Under the pieces are notes generated by a model. That model ran no database searches and was not told the origin of the DNA. It saw only the letters and a program-made list of their open reading frames with translations. This document shows, piece by piece, positions 24,909 to 32,372 of a DNA stretch of 64,000 bases. This stretch comes from Actinoallomurus liliacearum (GTDB lineage Bacteria > Actinomycetota > Actinomycetes > Streptosporangiales > Streptosporangiaceae). The DNA lies in the NCBI RefSeq assembly GCF_039542035.1, contig NZ_BAABHJ010000040.1:496001-560000 (forward strand). The letters run 5' to 3'. The translations under genes and the position numbers were made by a program. The stretch's first letter is position 1. Each line of letters opens with the position of its first letter.

Positions 24909-25493
24909 ATGGTGCAGTCCACGGGGAACACGCGAACCGAGCCGCCACCGCCTCGCGACCACAGAAGGCATCCCTACCTGTCGTACTGGCTCACCGGCGG
25001 CATCGGATCCGTCATCGTCGCGGTCATCGGCCTGGTCGCGACCTTCACCTCGGGCTCGGGCTCGGGTTCGGGATCCGGCTCCGCGCCCGCCCAAGTGCCG
25101 GCGCCCGTTCTCGTCTCCGGACCGTCGTCTCCGCCGTCCGCCTCGTCTCCGTCGTCCCCGTCGTCACCGGAGTCATCTCCGGCGTCATCGCCGACGTCCC
25201 CCGTCTCGTCTCCGGTGGCCGACACCCCGTCACCCGCCATCGGGACGATCATGGTGCCGGCGGGGTACACCGTGGCCCTGGTCCACGAGGGACAGTGGCT
25301 CACCACCCCCGTGACCGCCCGACTGGTCCGGGGAACGAGAGTCCGGATCTACTGCACCGTCGAAGGCGGCATGGTCGCGGGACCCACCGGCCACCAGAGC
25401 ACCCTCTGGGACAAGATCGACGGCGGCTACATCCCCGACGTGGACGTCGACACCGGAACGCAGCAGCCCATCCGCGGCAACTGCGGCTCCTGA
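24909..25493 (+). CDS. Membrane-anchored protein with Ser/Pro stalk and small C-terminal domain
   Basis: The ATG at 24909 has AAGAGGA nearby and gives 194 residues. A short cytoplasmic N-terminus precedes one transmembrane helix (about residues 26-47, GGIGSVIVAVIGLVATF). A Gly/Ser then Ser/Pro low-complexity stalk (about 50-110) carries a C-terminal extracytoplasmic domain with two Cys (VRIYCTVEGG...RGNCGS) that reads like an SH3-type or small beta domain seen in actinobacterial exported proteins. Function unknown. The frame ends before the tRNA-Arg gene. Confidence 0.75.
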   Translation: MVQSTGNTRTEPPPPRDHRRHPYLSYWLTGGIGSVIVAVIGLVATFTSGSGSGSGSGSAPAQVPAPVLVSGPSSPPSASSPSSPSSPESSPASSPTSPVSSPVADTPSPAIGTIMVPAGYTVALVHEGQWLTTPVTARLVRGTRVRIYCTVEGGMVAGPTGHQSTLWDKIDGGYIPDVDVDTGTQQPIRGNCGS

Positions 25494-25642
25494 CACCCGC
25501 CGGACCCGGCTCACGGCGCGGACACCGCGGGATCGAGCGACGGCGGCCTCCGGCGCGTACGCTCCGGCCAGGCCGCCGTCAACCCGGCCCCTGGGATTCG
25601 ATTCGCGCGCCGAGGTCAAGTCCCGTACACTCTTGCAAGCCA

Positions 25643-25715
25643 GCAGCCGTAGCTCAACGGATAGAGCATCTGACTACGGATCAGAAGGTTGGGGGTTCGA
25701 ATCCCTCCGGCTGCG
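25643..25715 (+). tRNA. tRNA-Arg (anticodon ACG)
   Basis: A complete 73-nt cloverleaf is present: acceptor GCAGCCG with CGGCTGC, D stem GCTC/GAGC, anticodon stem TCTGA/TCAGA around CTACGGA (anticodon ACG), T arm GGGGG-TTCGAAT-CCCTC with one G-T pair, and discriminator G. It is followed by a strong hairpin. Its 3' half is repeated at 27213 and 28447. Confidence 0.97.
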
Positions 25716-25834
25716 CACCAGATCAAAGGCCCGTTCCGATCAAGGAACGGGCCTTTGTCCTTGGCCATGGGAGCCATGCTGGGAGCCACCGGGTCAGGAC
25801 CCGAAAAGAGCCCGGCTCATGGGGTCGCGGCAGC
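25674..25834 (+). repeat. Direct repeat copy 1: tRNA-Arg 3' half, terminator and downstream block
   Basis: This 161-bp block starts in the anticodon loop of tRNA-Arg (CTACGGA) and continues through the terminator and a GGGAGCCA-containing segment to CGGCAGC. A near-identical block lies at 28447-28607. The start within the anticodon loop suggests a site-specific integration or duplication footprint. Confidence 0.85.
25725..25756 (+). terminator. Terminator of tRNA-Arg
   Basis: A 13-bp perfect stem (AAAGGCCCGTTCC and its complement) with a six-base loop starts ten bases after the tRNA. Confidence 0.88.
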
Positions 25835-26077
25835 CCGCTTGTGGGCGTGAGCACGAGTGTCCGCCGGGACTTCGCCGTCTTGAGTTCGGAGACGACAAGG
25901 CGGCGGCGCTCCGCGCCGCCGTTGGCCGCCCGCTCCGGCACGCCCTACGGGCGTGCGGCGTGGGCACCGATCCCTCCGACCGCGCCGATCGGGCGGCCAA
26001 CGGCGCGATGCCTACGGCCCTGTCGGCACGGAAAGTATCGTCAGTCCCGCGCGCCAACGATCAGGGGAGAGAAGCGC

Positions 26078-26395
26078 ATGGCCGAGGAACACGCAGTCAT
26101 CGTCCACCTCAAACTCAGCGATGACGGCTACGGCTCCGAGGACGAGCGTGCCACTACCCGCGCGCTTGAAAAGCGCCTGGCAGCCGCCATCGAGAGGGCA
26201 AGCGCGGGGGATCTGGACGGCAACGAGTTCGGCGGCGGCGAAGCCGTGCTCTACGCCTACGGCCCACACGGAGGCGACCTCTTCACAGCAATGGAACCCA
26301 CACTACGAGGCTCCGGCTTCAGGCCGGCATACGCGATCGTCCGCTACGGCATTGCCACTGACCAAGACTGCCGCGAAGACGTCATCCACCTCTAA
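26078..26395 (+). CDS. Hypothetical protein in tRNA-Arg-bounded segment
   Basis: The start at 26078 follows GGGGAGAGAAGCGC and gives 105 residues. The frame is open far upstream through the tRNA, which is not coding. The protein begins with an acidic beta/alpha stretch (HAVIVHLKLSDDGYGSEDE), has a helix RALEKRLAAAIERA, and ends YAYGPHGGDLFTAMEP...RPAYAIVRYG. The last motif resembles small ferredoxin-like-fold or immunity-type proteins, but I do not recognise a family. It is the first gene after the tRNA and lies between tRNA repeat copies 1 and 2. Confidence 0.65.
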   Translation: MAEEHAVIVHLKLSDDGYGSEDERATTRALEKRLAAAIERASAGDLDGNEFGGGEAVLYAYGPHGGDLFTAMEPTLRGSGFRPAYAIVRYGIATDQDCREDVIHL

Positions 26396-26479
26396 AGACT
26401 CGCCTCCGGCAGGGGCACTCAGGCTCGGGGATGGCCTCGGCCGAGTCCGGTCGCAAGGTTGTCAGTGGTTGAGGTGGAA

Positions 26480-26634
26480 GCCGGGTCATCCCCTCCGCCG
26501 ACGCCCCAGGCGAAGCCAAGCAGACCATGCCCCTGGGGCGAAGGTCGTTCGTCCGGCAGGGCGCTCCACCTTCACCCCAGGGGCATGGCCCGCTTCCCCG
26601 ACGGGTGGGACGACGGCAGAGGGGATGACCCAGC
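26480..26634. repeat. Nested long imperfect inverted repeat (about 155 bp)
   Basis: The outer arms 26480-26503 and 26611-26634 are complementary at 21 of 24 positions. The inner arms 26526-26545 and 26568-26587 are complementary at 19 of 20, around a 22-base centre. The whole can fold into one long hairpin. It overlaps the 3' end of the membrane-protein frame and could be a small non-autonomous element, a structured RNA or a recombination site. Confidence 0.75.
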
Positions 26635-26950
26635 GGGGCGCGCTATGTGAGTTGATGCCGCTGTATCCCGGAGGCGGCGGGAAAGGCCAGCCCGGACCAG
26701 GAGCAAACGGCGGTCGTACAGGGTACGGCGACCGCGCAGTGAGTCGCTCTCGACTTCGACGACCGGGAAGCGCGAACGCTGTTACAAGCGTGATGGCGGG
26801 GCCGAGGACGGTGGGGATGGCTAGTAGATGCAAGAAGATGAACTGCGGCAAGCCATCGACTCCACGGATGACGGCGACGACGACTGGTAGAACGAACCAG
26901 GTCAGCAGCGCGAGTATGAGGACGCCCCAGAACCACCCCTGCTCGAACAT
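26486..26950 (-). CDS. Small membrane protein, superinfection-immunity-like
   Basis: This 154-residue frame has two hydrophobic helices in its first 65 residues (FWGVLILALLTWFVLPVVVAVIRG and FIFLHLLAIPTVLGPAITLVTAFAL). The spacing and the VVAVIRG turn resemble small phage/plasmid superinfection-immunity membrane proteins. The C-terminal half is Pro-rich, and its last 50 or so residues are encoded within the long inverted repeat, so the original stop may have been lost when that element arrived. It lies between tRNA-Arg repeat copies 1 and 2. The family call is tentative. Confidence 0.5.
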   Translation of the reverse strand: MFEQGWFWGVLILALLTWFVLPVVVAVIRGVDGLPQFIFLHLLAIPTVLGPAITLVTAFALPGRRSRERLTARSPYPVRPPFAPGPGWPFPPPPGYSGINSHSAPRWVIPSAVVPPVGEAGHAPGVKVERPAGRTTFAPGAWSAWLRLGRRRRG

Positions 26951-27212
26951 CTGTGGCTACCTCCAGGCCGTCGCAGCCGCCGGTTACCGTGCTCATCGTA
27001 GGCGGCCCGTCTCTGGCTTCGGAACGAGGATGCGGGTAGCTGATCACGAGCGCATGGGCCGGGTTGCGAAGGGTTGGCTGGCTTCCCGGGAGCCACGGTG
27101 GGAGCCACCGGAGCGAACGATCTTGATGTCGGTCGTACGACTCTGGACAGATGGAGCAGCAGGTGCCCAGCGTACGAACCGACCTGAACGACCATGAAGA
27201 TCGTTTGGGTAC

Positions 27213-27254
27213 CTACGGATCAGAGGGTTGGGGGTTCGAATCCCTCCGGCTGCG
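27213..27254 (+). repeat. Second copy of the tRNA-Arg 3' half
   Basis: From CTACGGATCAGA through the T arm to GGCTGCG this matches the 3' half of tRNA-Arg(ACG), with one A-to-G change. The 5' half is absent. A terminator-like hairpin follows (AAAGGCCCCTTGC and near-complement, 27263-27294). A short GGGAGCCAC-containing segment typical of the larger repeat lies 125 bp earlier, at 27088-27111. Confidence 0.85.
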
Positions 27255-27393
27255 CCCAGGTCAAAGGCCCCTTGCGATCTTGCAAGGGGGCTTTTGCCAA
27301 CGGGTTCGCTAACTCGGCCCTGGACAGCCGTGGACCGAGTTGGACGGTTCAGTCATCCCGCAGCAGGCCAGCGGAAGTCTGTGACAGGTCCTC

Positions 27394-27528
27394 ATGGGTG
27401 AGTACAGCTGCGGACTGCCCTACGATCTGATGACCTTCAAGGAGCGCGACCAGGTCGACGCCGAACGCACCGACGCGATCCGAGAGACCGTGTCCAGCCT
27501 GCCCGCGCGGCCCGGTACCCGACGCTAA
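27394..27528 (+). CDS. Possible 44-residue small protein
   Basis: An ATG at 27394 opens a 44-codon frame encoding an acidic/basic helical peptide (LPYDLMTFKERDQVDAERTDAIRE) and ending 14 bases before the repeat-protein gene, with AAGGAG in the spacer. It may be the first gene of a two-gene unit or the remnant of a larger gene truncated at the tRNA-Arg junction. The ribosome-binding site is weak. Confidence 0.4.
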   Translation: MGEYSCGLPYDLMTFKERDQVDAERTDAIRETVSSLPARPGTRR

Positions 27529-27542
27529 GGAGCCCCCCGACC

Positions 27543-28103
27543 GTGAAGATCATCGACCGCGTCAAGACGTACATCCGAGAGAAAAAGGGACGCGACCCCC
27601 GCTCGACCGACGACCCGCTCGGCGGAGCGGCCGACCCCGCCCCGGCACAGCGCGACCGCGCAGGGCACAAGCAGAACCGCGATGACAAGAAGCTCGCGGT
27701 GTCCACGGCCCACGAGGCGCCGGAGCCCGAACCGGCCACCGAGTCGGCCGCGGAACCGGTCATCGAGCCGGCCGCCGAGCCGGCTGCGGAATCGGTCATC
27801 GAGCCGGCCGCCGAGCCGGCTGCGGAATCGGTCATCGAGCCGGCTGCGGAATCGGTCATCGAGCCGGCTGCGGAATCGGTCATCGAGCCGGCTGCGGAAT
27901 CGGCCGTCGAGCCGGTCACCGAGCCGGCTGTGGAATCGGTCATCGAGCCGGCTGCGGAATCGGCCGCCGAGCCGGCCGCCGAGCCGGCCGCGGAATCGGC
28001 CACGGCGCCCGCCGCGTGCCCGCGCTGCGGCGCGACCGGTGAGGCACCCTGCACGACCCCGTCCGGCAAAGCCACGAAGACCCACAAGGGGCGCGAGCAA
28101 TGA
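27543..28103 (+). CDS. Acidic tandem-repeat protein with C-terminal zinc-binding motif
   Basis: This 186-residue protein has a basic N-terminus (MKIIDRVKTYIREKKGRD), then about 90 residues of near-perfect repeats built on the octamer ESVIEPAA and its degenerate forms EPAAEPAA and EPVTEPAV. The C-terminus CPRCGATGEAPCTTPSGK with a following His matches the small Cys/His zinc motif (CPxCGAxxGxPCxTPSGK...H) found widely in actinophages and integrative elements. The repeat is likely an extended spacer; the zinc end may bind nucleic acid. It is located between tRNA-Arg repeat copies 2 and 3, so it is probably mobile-element cargo. Confidence 0.75.
   Translation: MKIIDRVKTYIREKKGRDPRSTDDPLGGAADPAPAQRDRAGHKQNRDDKKLAVSTAHEAPEPEPATESAAEPVIEPAAEPAAESVIEPAAEPAAESVIEPAAESVIEPAAESVIEPAAESAVEPVTEPAVESVIEPAAESAAEPAAEPAAESATAPAACPRCGATGEAPCTTPSGKATKTHKGREQ
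27762..27960 (+). repeat. 24-bp tandem repeat array inside the repeat-protein gene
   Basis: Units of the form GAGCCGGCTGCGGAATCGGT plus CATC recur in frame, with nearly identical adjacent copies. This is consistent with recent slippage or recombination expansion. Confidence 0.85.
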
Positions 28104-28446
28104 ACAGCGGTGCTGCAGACTCCCGGACGGGTCCGCGGCCATCTAAAAGGGAATGAGTACGCCCCAGGCGGTCTCTGCCAGACGCGGGTGGTCCCAGAAC
28201 TGGTCTCATTTGTGGTCGAGATCAAATAACAGTCGTTGACGTACGCCAAGGTCCGCCGGCGTTTCGAGATACGCCTGCTCACCTGCGCAGACGCAGACGT
28301 CCACGGATCTTCGAACCGCGTTGCACGCCGCTGCGGCCGCCTGACGGCAGCGGTGACGACAACGACGACAACCACCAGCACACGATCCCAGCCACCGGAC
28401 GTCGTCCCCCCACGGTCGCGGCGCATCCGCCATGCGCCACCGTCGG
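28104..28446. other. Gene-free segment before tRNA-Arg repeat copy 3
   Basis: I found no supported gene. The segment contains short frames only, and no ribosome-binding site precedes any of them. Confidence 0.5.
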
Positions 28447-28607
28447 CTACGGATCAGAAGGTTGGGGTTCGAATCCCTCCGGCTGCGCACCAGGTCGAAG
28501 GCCCGTTCCGATCGAGGAACGGGCCTTTGCCTTTGGCCATGGGAGCCACGCTGGGAGCCACCGGGTCAGGACCCGAAAAGAGTCCGGCTCATGGAGGTTG
28601 CGGCAGC
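28447..28607 (+). repeat. Direct repeat copy 3: tRNA-Arg 3' half, terminator and downstream block
   Basis: This block is 161 bp and near-identical to 25674-25834. Positions 28447-28487 are the tRNA-Arg 3' half with one base missing in the T stem (GGGG for GGGGG), so it is a pseudogene fragment. The terminator hairpin and the GGGAGCCACGCTGGGAGCC segment are preserved. It marks the right border of the tRNA-bounded region. Confidence 0.88.
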
Positions 28608-28781
28608 ATGCTCGGTCAGTTGGGCTTGTCGCGCCTGCCGTAGCTGACCATCAAAGTGCTGCAGATTTGCCGGAGCAACTCGCTCCATTCGCCGCAGACT
28701 CACCGCCCACCCAGGGTCGGACGGGACGACCTAGAGCGGCTCTCGAACGAGAGGCGCCAGGCCGGCTGCTCCTAGTCAGGG

Positions 28782-29042
28782 TTACCGGACTGGAGGGCAG
28801 TAGCCTGTCCGTTCGCCGATGCTGTTGATTTCCGCGTTGGACCTGGAGTCACCCGAGTAGTTGATCTGGTCGGTGCACTTCACGCCCGCCTTCACCTGCG
28901 TACTCGCCGGAGATCTCGCGCTCTTCTGGGCCGGGACCGCTGTGCTGGGGGGAGACGAAGCCGCGTTCACTGCACCTCCTCCGCAACCGGTCAGGAAGAT
29001 GCCCAGTGTCACTATTGCGATCGCACCGAAGGTAGCCTTCAT
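28782..29042 (-). CDS. Small lipoprotein, unknown function
   Basis: The ATG at 29042 gives 86 residues with a lipoprotein signal (KATFGAIAIVTLGIFLTGC, lipobox LTGC with Cys about 20). A Ser/Ala/Pro linker and a short C-terminal region with two further Cys (VKCTDQ and TGYCPPV) may form a disulfide outside the membrane. G-rich bases (GAGGGGGAT) precede the start. It is located just right of tRNA-Arg repeat copy 3. No family is recognised. Confidence 0.7.
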   Translation of the reverse strand: MKATFGAIAIVTLGIFLTGCGGGAVNAASSPPSTAVPAQKSARSPASTQVKAGVKCTDQINYSGDSRSNAEINSIGERTGYCPPVR

Positions 29043-29652
29043 CGCTGGCAAAATATCCCCCTCAATTCGCTGTTCCGTGCTCCCCTTGATCGGATCACAT
29101 GTCTTGCGATGCGGCGCGGCCGGCGAAGTTCACGGATCGAAGACGGGCGCCTTCGAACTGTGGCGCACGGACGGCGGGCGGGCGTCGGGAGAGCCTGGCC
29201 CCACCCGCCTCGGCAGTGGTGGAGCCGGGCCCGTTCGACACCCGGATCAGTGCGCAGCTACCGTATTGCGCGCCATTGACTTGGAACGGATTCTCTCGTT
29301 CACCGCGCTCTGCGACTTCTCTACGGTGGCTGAGGATCAGCACTTGGCCATCGTGATCTGGTGTGACCGAGTAAAACCCGTCGTATCGACCCGATCTCTG
29401 GTCGCTGCCATGGCCCTGACGACAGCTGTGACGACAATGACAACGACCAACGCCTCCGCGCCGTCCGGATGTCCGGCACCTGCTTCAGTACGGGATGCCG
29501 GCGAGGATGTCGCGGGCGTCCTTGCGGGCCGGCGTGGCGGCGACGTACACCGGCTTGTCCTCGAATTACCTGGCTTGCGTCTGTGAGCAGGAGCGAAGCC
29601 GGATGACGGCCGGCGAGGGGCGGCTGATCCGTCCGAGGGCCGGAGATGTAGC
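29043..29652. other. Gene-free interval
   Basis: I see no gene that I can support in these 610 bases. Short frames on both strands lack family resemblance or start signals. A degraded gene may be present around 29100-29340 on the minus strand, but the evidence is insufficient. Confidence 0.45.
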
Positions 29653-30231
29653 GTGCGCTCCGTGAACGAGCTGAGCTTTCAGGGGAAAGATCGGTATCAC
29701 CCATCCTGGCCGCATTTTGCGGCGCTGGGCCTCGGGTTGGCCATCGAAGGAGCGTTTGCCTTCTTTCGACTCGGCATCGTGGGCTCCTGCTGGCTGCTGG
29801 GCGGTACGGTCGCGCTCGTCGCTCTCGGCATGTCCATGGCGCTTCGAAGCTGGACCACGGTCGGGGCGGCCGGAATAACCATCTGCTGGGGTATCGGGCG
29901 TGGTCGTACCTACCCCTGGCGGGAGATCCGGTGGATCGACGTACGCGAGACCAAGAGCCAATATGGGACGGCGCTCACGGCTCGTATCACCCTCGCGGAC
30001 GGGCGGCGTCGCTCACTGCCTGCGCTCCAGCACAGCACCCGGTACCCCGACCCCGATTTCCACGTGGATGTGCAGCGGGTAATCAACTGGTGGGAGTTGA
30101 GCACGGACCCGGCCGCACGGTTCCAGCCGCCGAAGCGGTTGCGGAACCAGCTGACGCCCCAAGCGATCGGGCTCATCCTGGGTCTGCTCATAACGATCAT
30201 CATCGTGCTCGGCGTCGCCGTAGAGGGCTAG
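29653..30231 (+). CDS. PH-domain-like membrane protein
   Basis: The protein has 192 residues from a GTG. Two transmembrane helices (about residues 21-60) are followed by a bacterial PH-like segment (WTTVGAAGITICWGIGRGRTYPWREIRWIDVRE, about 66-100), and a C-terminal hydrophobic helix (TPQAIGLILGLLITIIIVLGVAV) ends the protein. The WREIRWI core is typical of actinobacterial bPH domain membrane proteins, which are of unknown function. Monocistronic. Confidence 0.78.
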   Translation: MRSVNELSFQGKDRYHPSWPHFAALGLGLAIEGAFAFFRLGIVGSCWLLGGTVALVALGMSMALRSWTTVGAAGITICWGIGRGRTYPWREIRWIDVRETKSQYGTALTARITLADGRRRSLPALQHSTRYPDPDFHVDVQRVINWWELSTDPAARFQPPKRLRNQLTPQAIGLILGLLITIIIVLGVAVEG

Positions 30232-30450
30232 GCGAGCGTACGGTCACGAGCTGCGAGGATGCCGGCTTCTCGCCGAGGGACGCTGCTGACGCTCTTGTCT
30301 GCCGGCTGGAGACGCGTACGGGCTCGACATGGTGAGTGGCCAACTACCGCAATCCCTGTGGCGCCGCCGTCCCAACGGTTGACCCGCGATGAAGTCACCG
30401 GCTGCCTCTGACCGTGAGGGCGGTCCGAGCCGGTGTTCGCCTCTGAGTGA

Positions 30451-30873
30451 TCAGCGGCAGTGTGACCAGCCGGATTCCCAGTACCCGTAGCTTCCGGCAC
30501 TGCCACCCCAGTCGATGCACGTTCCCGGGGCGTAGATCTTCACCGGACCGGCGTAGTAAGAGTACTTGCCGTCGTCAGCAACGTGATGGTGGTCGCTTTG
30601 TCTCTCGATGATCGTGGCCACTTCGGTGGGGATGCCCACGTTGGCGGTCTTCCAGGCGACCTGGCAGTCGGTGCTGCCGTTGTACATCAGGTAGAAGGTG
30701 ACGACGTTGTTCAGGTTGTGCTGGTCGATTTCGTGGTAGCCGCTGCCGCATATGGCTTCCGGTGTTGACCCTGCGTCCGCCGGAGCGCAGACTGCCGCGG
30801 GGCCGATGAGCGCGGCCGCTGCGGCCAGTCCGAGTACTGCTGTCCGCTTGAACCTTGCCAGATGAACTGTCAC
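30451..30873 (-). CDS. Secreted spore-associated protein (SapA-like)
   Basis: This 140-residue precursor has a signal peptide (KRTAVLGLAAAAALIGPAAVCAPADA). The mature part carries the features of Streptomyces spore-associated protein A: CGSGYHEIDQHNL near its start, LMYNGSTDCQVAWKTANVG, KYSYYAGPVKIYAPGTCIDWGGSAG, and a terminal Cys. Four mature-region Cys could form two disulfides. These proteins are found on spores or secreted late in development; their biochemical role is unknown. The membrane-protein gene upstream ends three bases before this start, suggesting coexpression. Confidence 0.88.
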   Translation of the reverse strand: MTVHLARFKRTAVLGLAAAAALIGPAAVCAPADAGSTPEAICGSGYHEIDQHNLNNVVTFYLMYNGSTDCQVAWKTANVGIPTEVATIIERQSDHHHVADDGKYSYYAGPVKIYAPGTCIDWGGSAGSYGYWESGWSHCR

Positions 30874-30876
30874 ACC

Positions 30877-31161
30877 TCACGAGACGTAAGAGCCCGAAGC
30901 GGCGTGACATCCCGGCAATGTGGTACACGTCACGTTGTCGTATCCGGGTCTACCCGCGAATGAAGGCGGCACGGCATGCATGACCGCGGCGGCGACGGCA
31001 GCGCGCGGGAGCGGCGGTAACACCCAGAGCAGTGCCATGACCGGTAGCGCGGCCAAGAACCACGCAAGGAGCGCGAAGACGAGCAGTGCCGGCCGGCTCG
31101 TAGACAGCAGAAGATCGGCGAGAACTGATCTCGGATCGCGACGCCGTGTGTACCGTGGCAT
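30877..31161 (-). CDS. Small membrane protein upstream of the SapA-like gene
   Basis: This 94-residue frame has a basic N-terminus and a pair of hydrophobic segments (PALLVFALLAWFLAALPVMALLWVL and AAVAAAVMHA). It ends only three bases before the SapA-like gene, on the same strand. No family is recognised and no good ribosome-binding site is visible. The tail (residues 70-94) looks less constrained and may not be native. Confidence 0.45.
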   Translation of the reverse strand: MPRYTRRRDPRSVLADLLLSTSRPALLVFALLAWFLAALPVMALLWVLPPLPRAAVAAAVMHAVPPSFAGRPGYDNVTCTTLPGCHAASGSYVS

Positions 31162-31224
31162 CGTGATCGTGTGATCTCTCCCGGCTTTCGAACATGGTCG
31201 GGTGGACCCGCTAGGAGCGACACC

Positions 31225-31731
31225 GTGCGGACCAAGGGCCGTGGAGCGCCCGACGCGAATTCGCCATGGGACGAGATCGTCACTTTGCTATGGATGGGCG
31301 GCCATCACTACCAGGACCACGCCGGTGTTCGACGACCTGTCATCGTCGGTACTGAGTTCGATGTCGTGATCAGCCTCTACCAACGTGATGGCCACGGTCC
31401 GGCTGCGGGGGTGGAACATCACTACGTCCAGGCTCCGGACGGACCGCTGAGCCCGGCCCAGGTCGAGTCGATCTGCCAGATGGCGAACATCGTCGCAGCG
31501 GCGGTCGGCGACGGCCGCCGCGTCCTGGCCCGTTGCCACTCCGGATACAACCGTTCCGGCCTGGTCGTTGCCCAAGCCCTCATCAATATGGGCTACTCCA
31601 CCGAAGACGCGATCTTTTTAATTCGCTACCGTCGATCCAAATGGGCCCTGAACAATTCTCTTTTCGTCGATTATCTCAATACCGGACTTGAGGTAGCGAG
31701 GTTGTTGACCGGCTTGGGAACGGGCCTTTAG
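31225..31731 (+). CDS. Dual-specificity protein phosphatase-like protein
   Basis: The GTG at 31225 (AGGAG seven bases upstream) is preferred over an earlier one and gives 168 residues. The signature CHSGYNRS (CX5R, Cys about 104), preceded by VLAR, is the P-loop of Cys-dependent tyrosine/dual-specificity phosphatases. An upstream FDVVISLYQRDG resembles the usual beta strand before the general-acid loop, and ALINMGYSTEDAIFLIRYRRSKWAL follows the loop as expected. It should remove phosphate from Tyr/Ser/Thr or small molecules. It overlaps the convergent TetR gene by four bases. Confidence 0.85.
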   Translation: MRTKGRGAPDANSPWDEIVTLLWMGGHHYQDHAGVRRPVIVGTEFDVVISLYQRDGHGPAAGVEHHYVQAPDGPLSPAQVESICQMANIVAAAVGDGRRVLARCHSGYNRSGLVVAQALINMGYSTEDAIFLIRYRRSKWALNNSLFVDYLNTGLEVARLLTGLGTGL

Positions 31732-32291
31732 CGTTCGGGGCTGCGGATGCCCTCGAGTAGAAGCGTGACGTGCCTACGCCAGCCACCGGCGCCGGTCATG
31801 TTCGCCATGGCGCCACGGGTGACGAGGACGAAGTCATCGGCGCGAAAGTCCTCACGGAGGCGGCCGGCGTCGACGGCGCGCTGCACGATGCGTTCGGTGA
31901 TCGCTGAGAAATCCGTCTTCTCGGCGGCGATGTCGTTCCAGCTCGGCTCTTCCGGGCCGAGGAGCGCGAAGCGGAACGCGGCGTCGGCCTGTGCGGACTC
32001 CAGATAGCCGTACAGCAGCGTCTCGAACGCCGCCCAGGGATCCTCGGCCTCGTCGGCGGCGCGGGCGAGGGTGGTCATCGCCTCGAATCGGCGGCCGATG
32101 ATCGCTGCGAGTAGCGCTTGCTTGTCGGCGAAGTGCCGGTAGAGGGTGCCGACGCCCAAGCCGGCGCGCTCGGCGATCTCGTCCATCTGCACGGCGTCGC
32201 CTCGCTGGGCGAACAGCTCGCCGGCGGCGTCGAGGACGGCCTCGCGGTTGCGCCGGGCATCGGCGCGCAGCGGGCGTTTGGGAGCGGTCAT
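31728..32291 (-). CDS. TetR-family transcriptional regulator
   Basis: This 187-residue protein has the N-terminal TetR helix-turn-helix (RREAVLDAAGELFAQRG-type helix 1, then MDEIAERAGLGVGTLYRHFADKQALL, about residues 15-60) and an all-helical ligand domain. It is divergent from the NmrA-like gene at 32373 with an 81-bp spacer, so it most likely represses that gene. The ligand is unknown. Confidence 0.95.
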   Translation of the reverse strand: MTAPKRPLRADARRNREAVLDAAGELFAQRGDAVQMDEIAERAGLGVGTLYRHFADKQALLAAIIGRRFEAMTTLARAADEAEDPWAAFETLLYGYLESAQADAAFRFALLGPEEPSWNDIAAEKTDFSAITERIVQRAVDAGRLREDFRADDFVLVTRGAMANMTGAGGWRRHVTLLLEGIRSPER

Positions 32292-32372
32292 GGTCGCTTC
32301 ACTCTAGTTGACGGCATGCGGAAGGCGGCTATATTCGGAACCGGAGTTCAGGTTCAGGTTATGGAGGGTCCG

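Noticed and set aside
24902..26395. A 497-codon plus-strand frame spanning the membrane-protein gene, tRNA-Arg and the hypothetical gene at 26078
   Set aside because: It reads through a functional tRNA and its terminator; only the segment from 26078 has a ribosome-binding site and protein-like content.
27088..27111. GGGAGCCAC-containing segment as an integrase C-terminus
   Set aside because: It matches part of the 161-bp direct repeat, but no integrase motifs (catalytic Arg/His/Tyr) occur in any frame nearby.
29095..29343. Possible minus-strand gene of 82 codons
   Set aside because: No ribosome-binding site, no recognised family, and the C-terminal part is low in protein-like character; left as unannotated interval.
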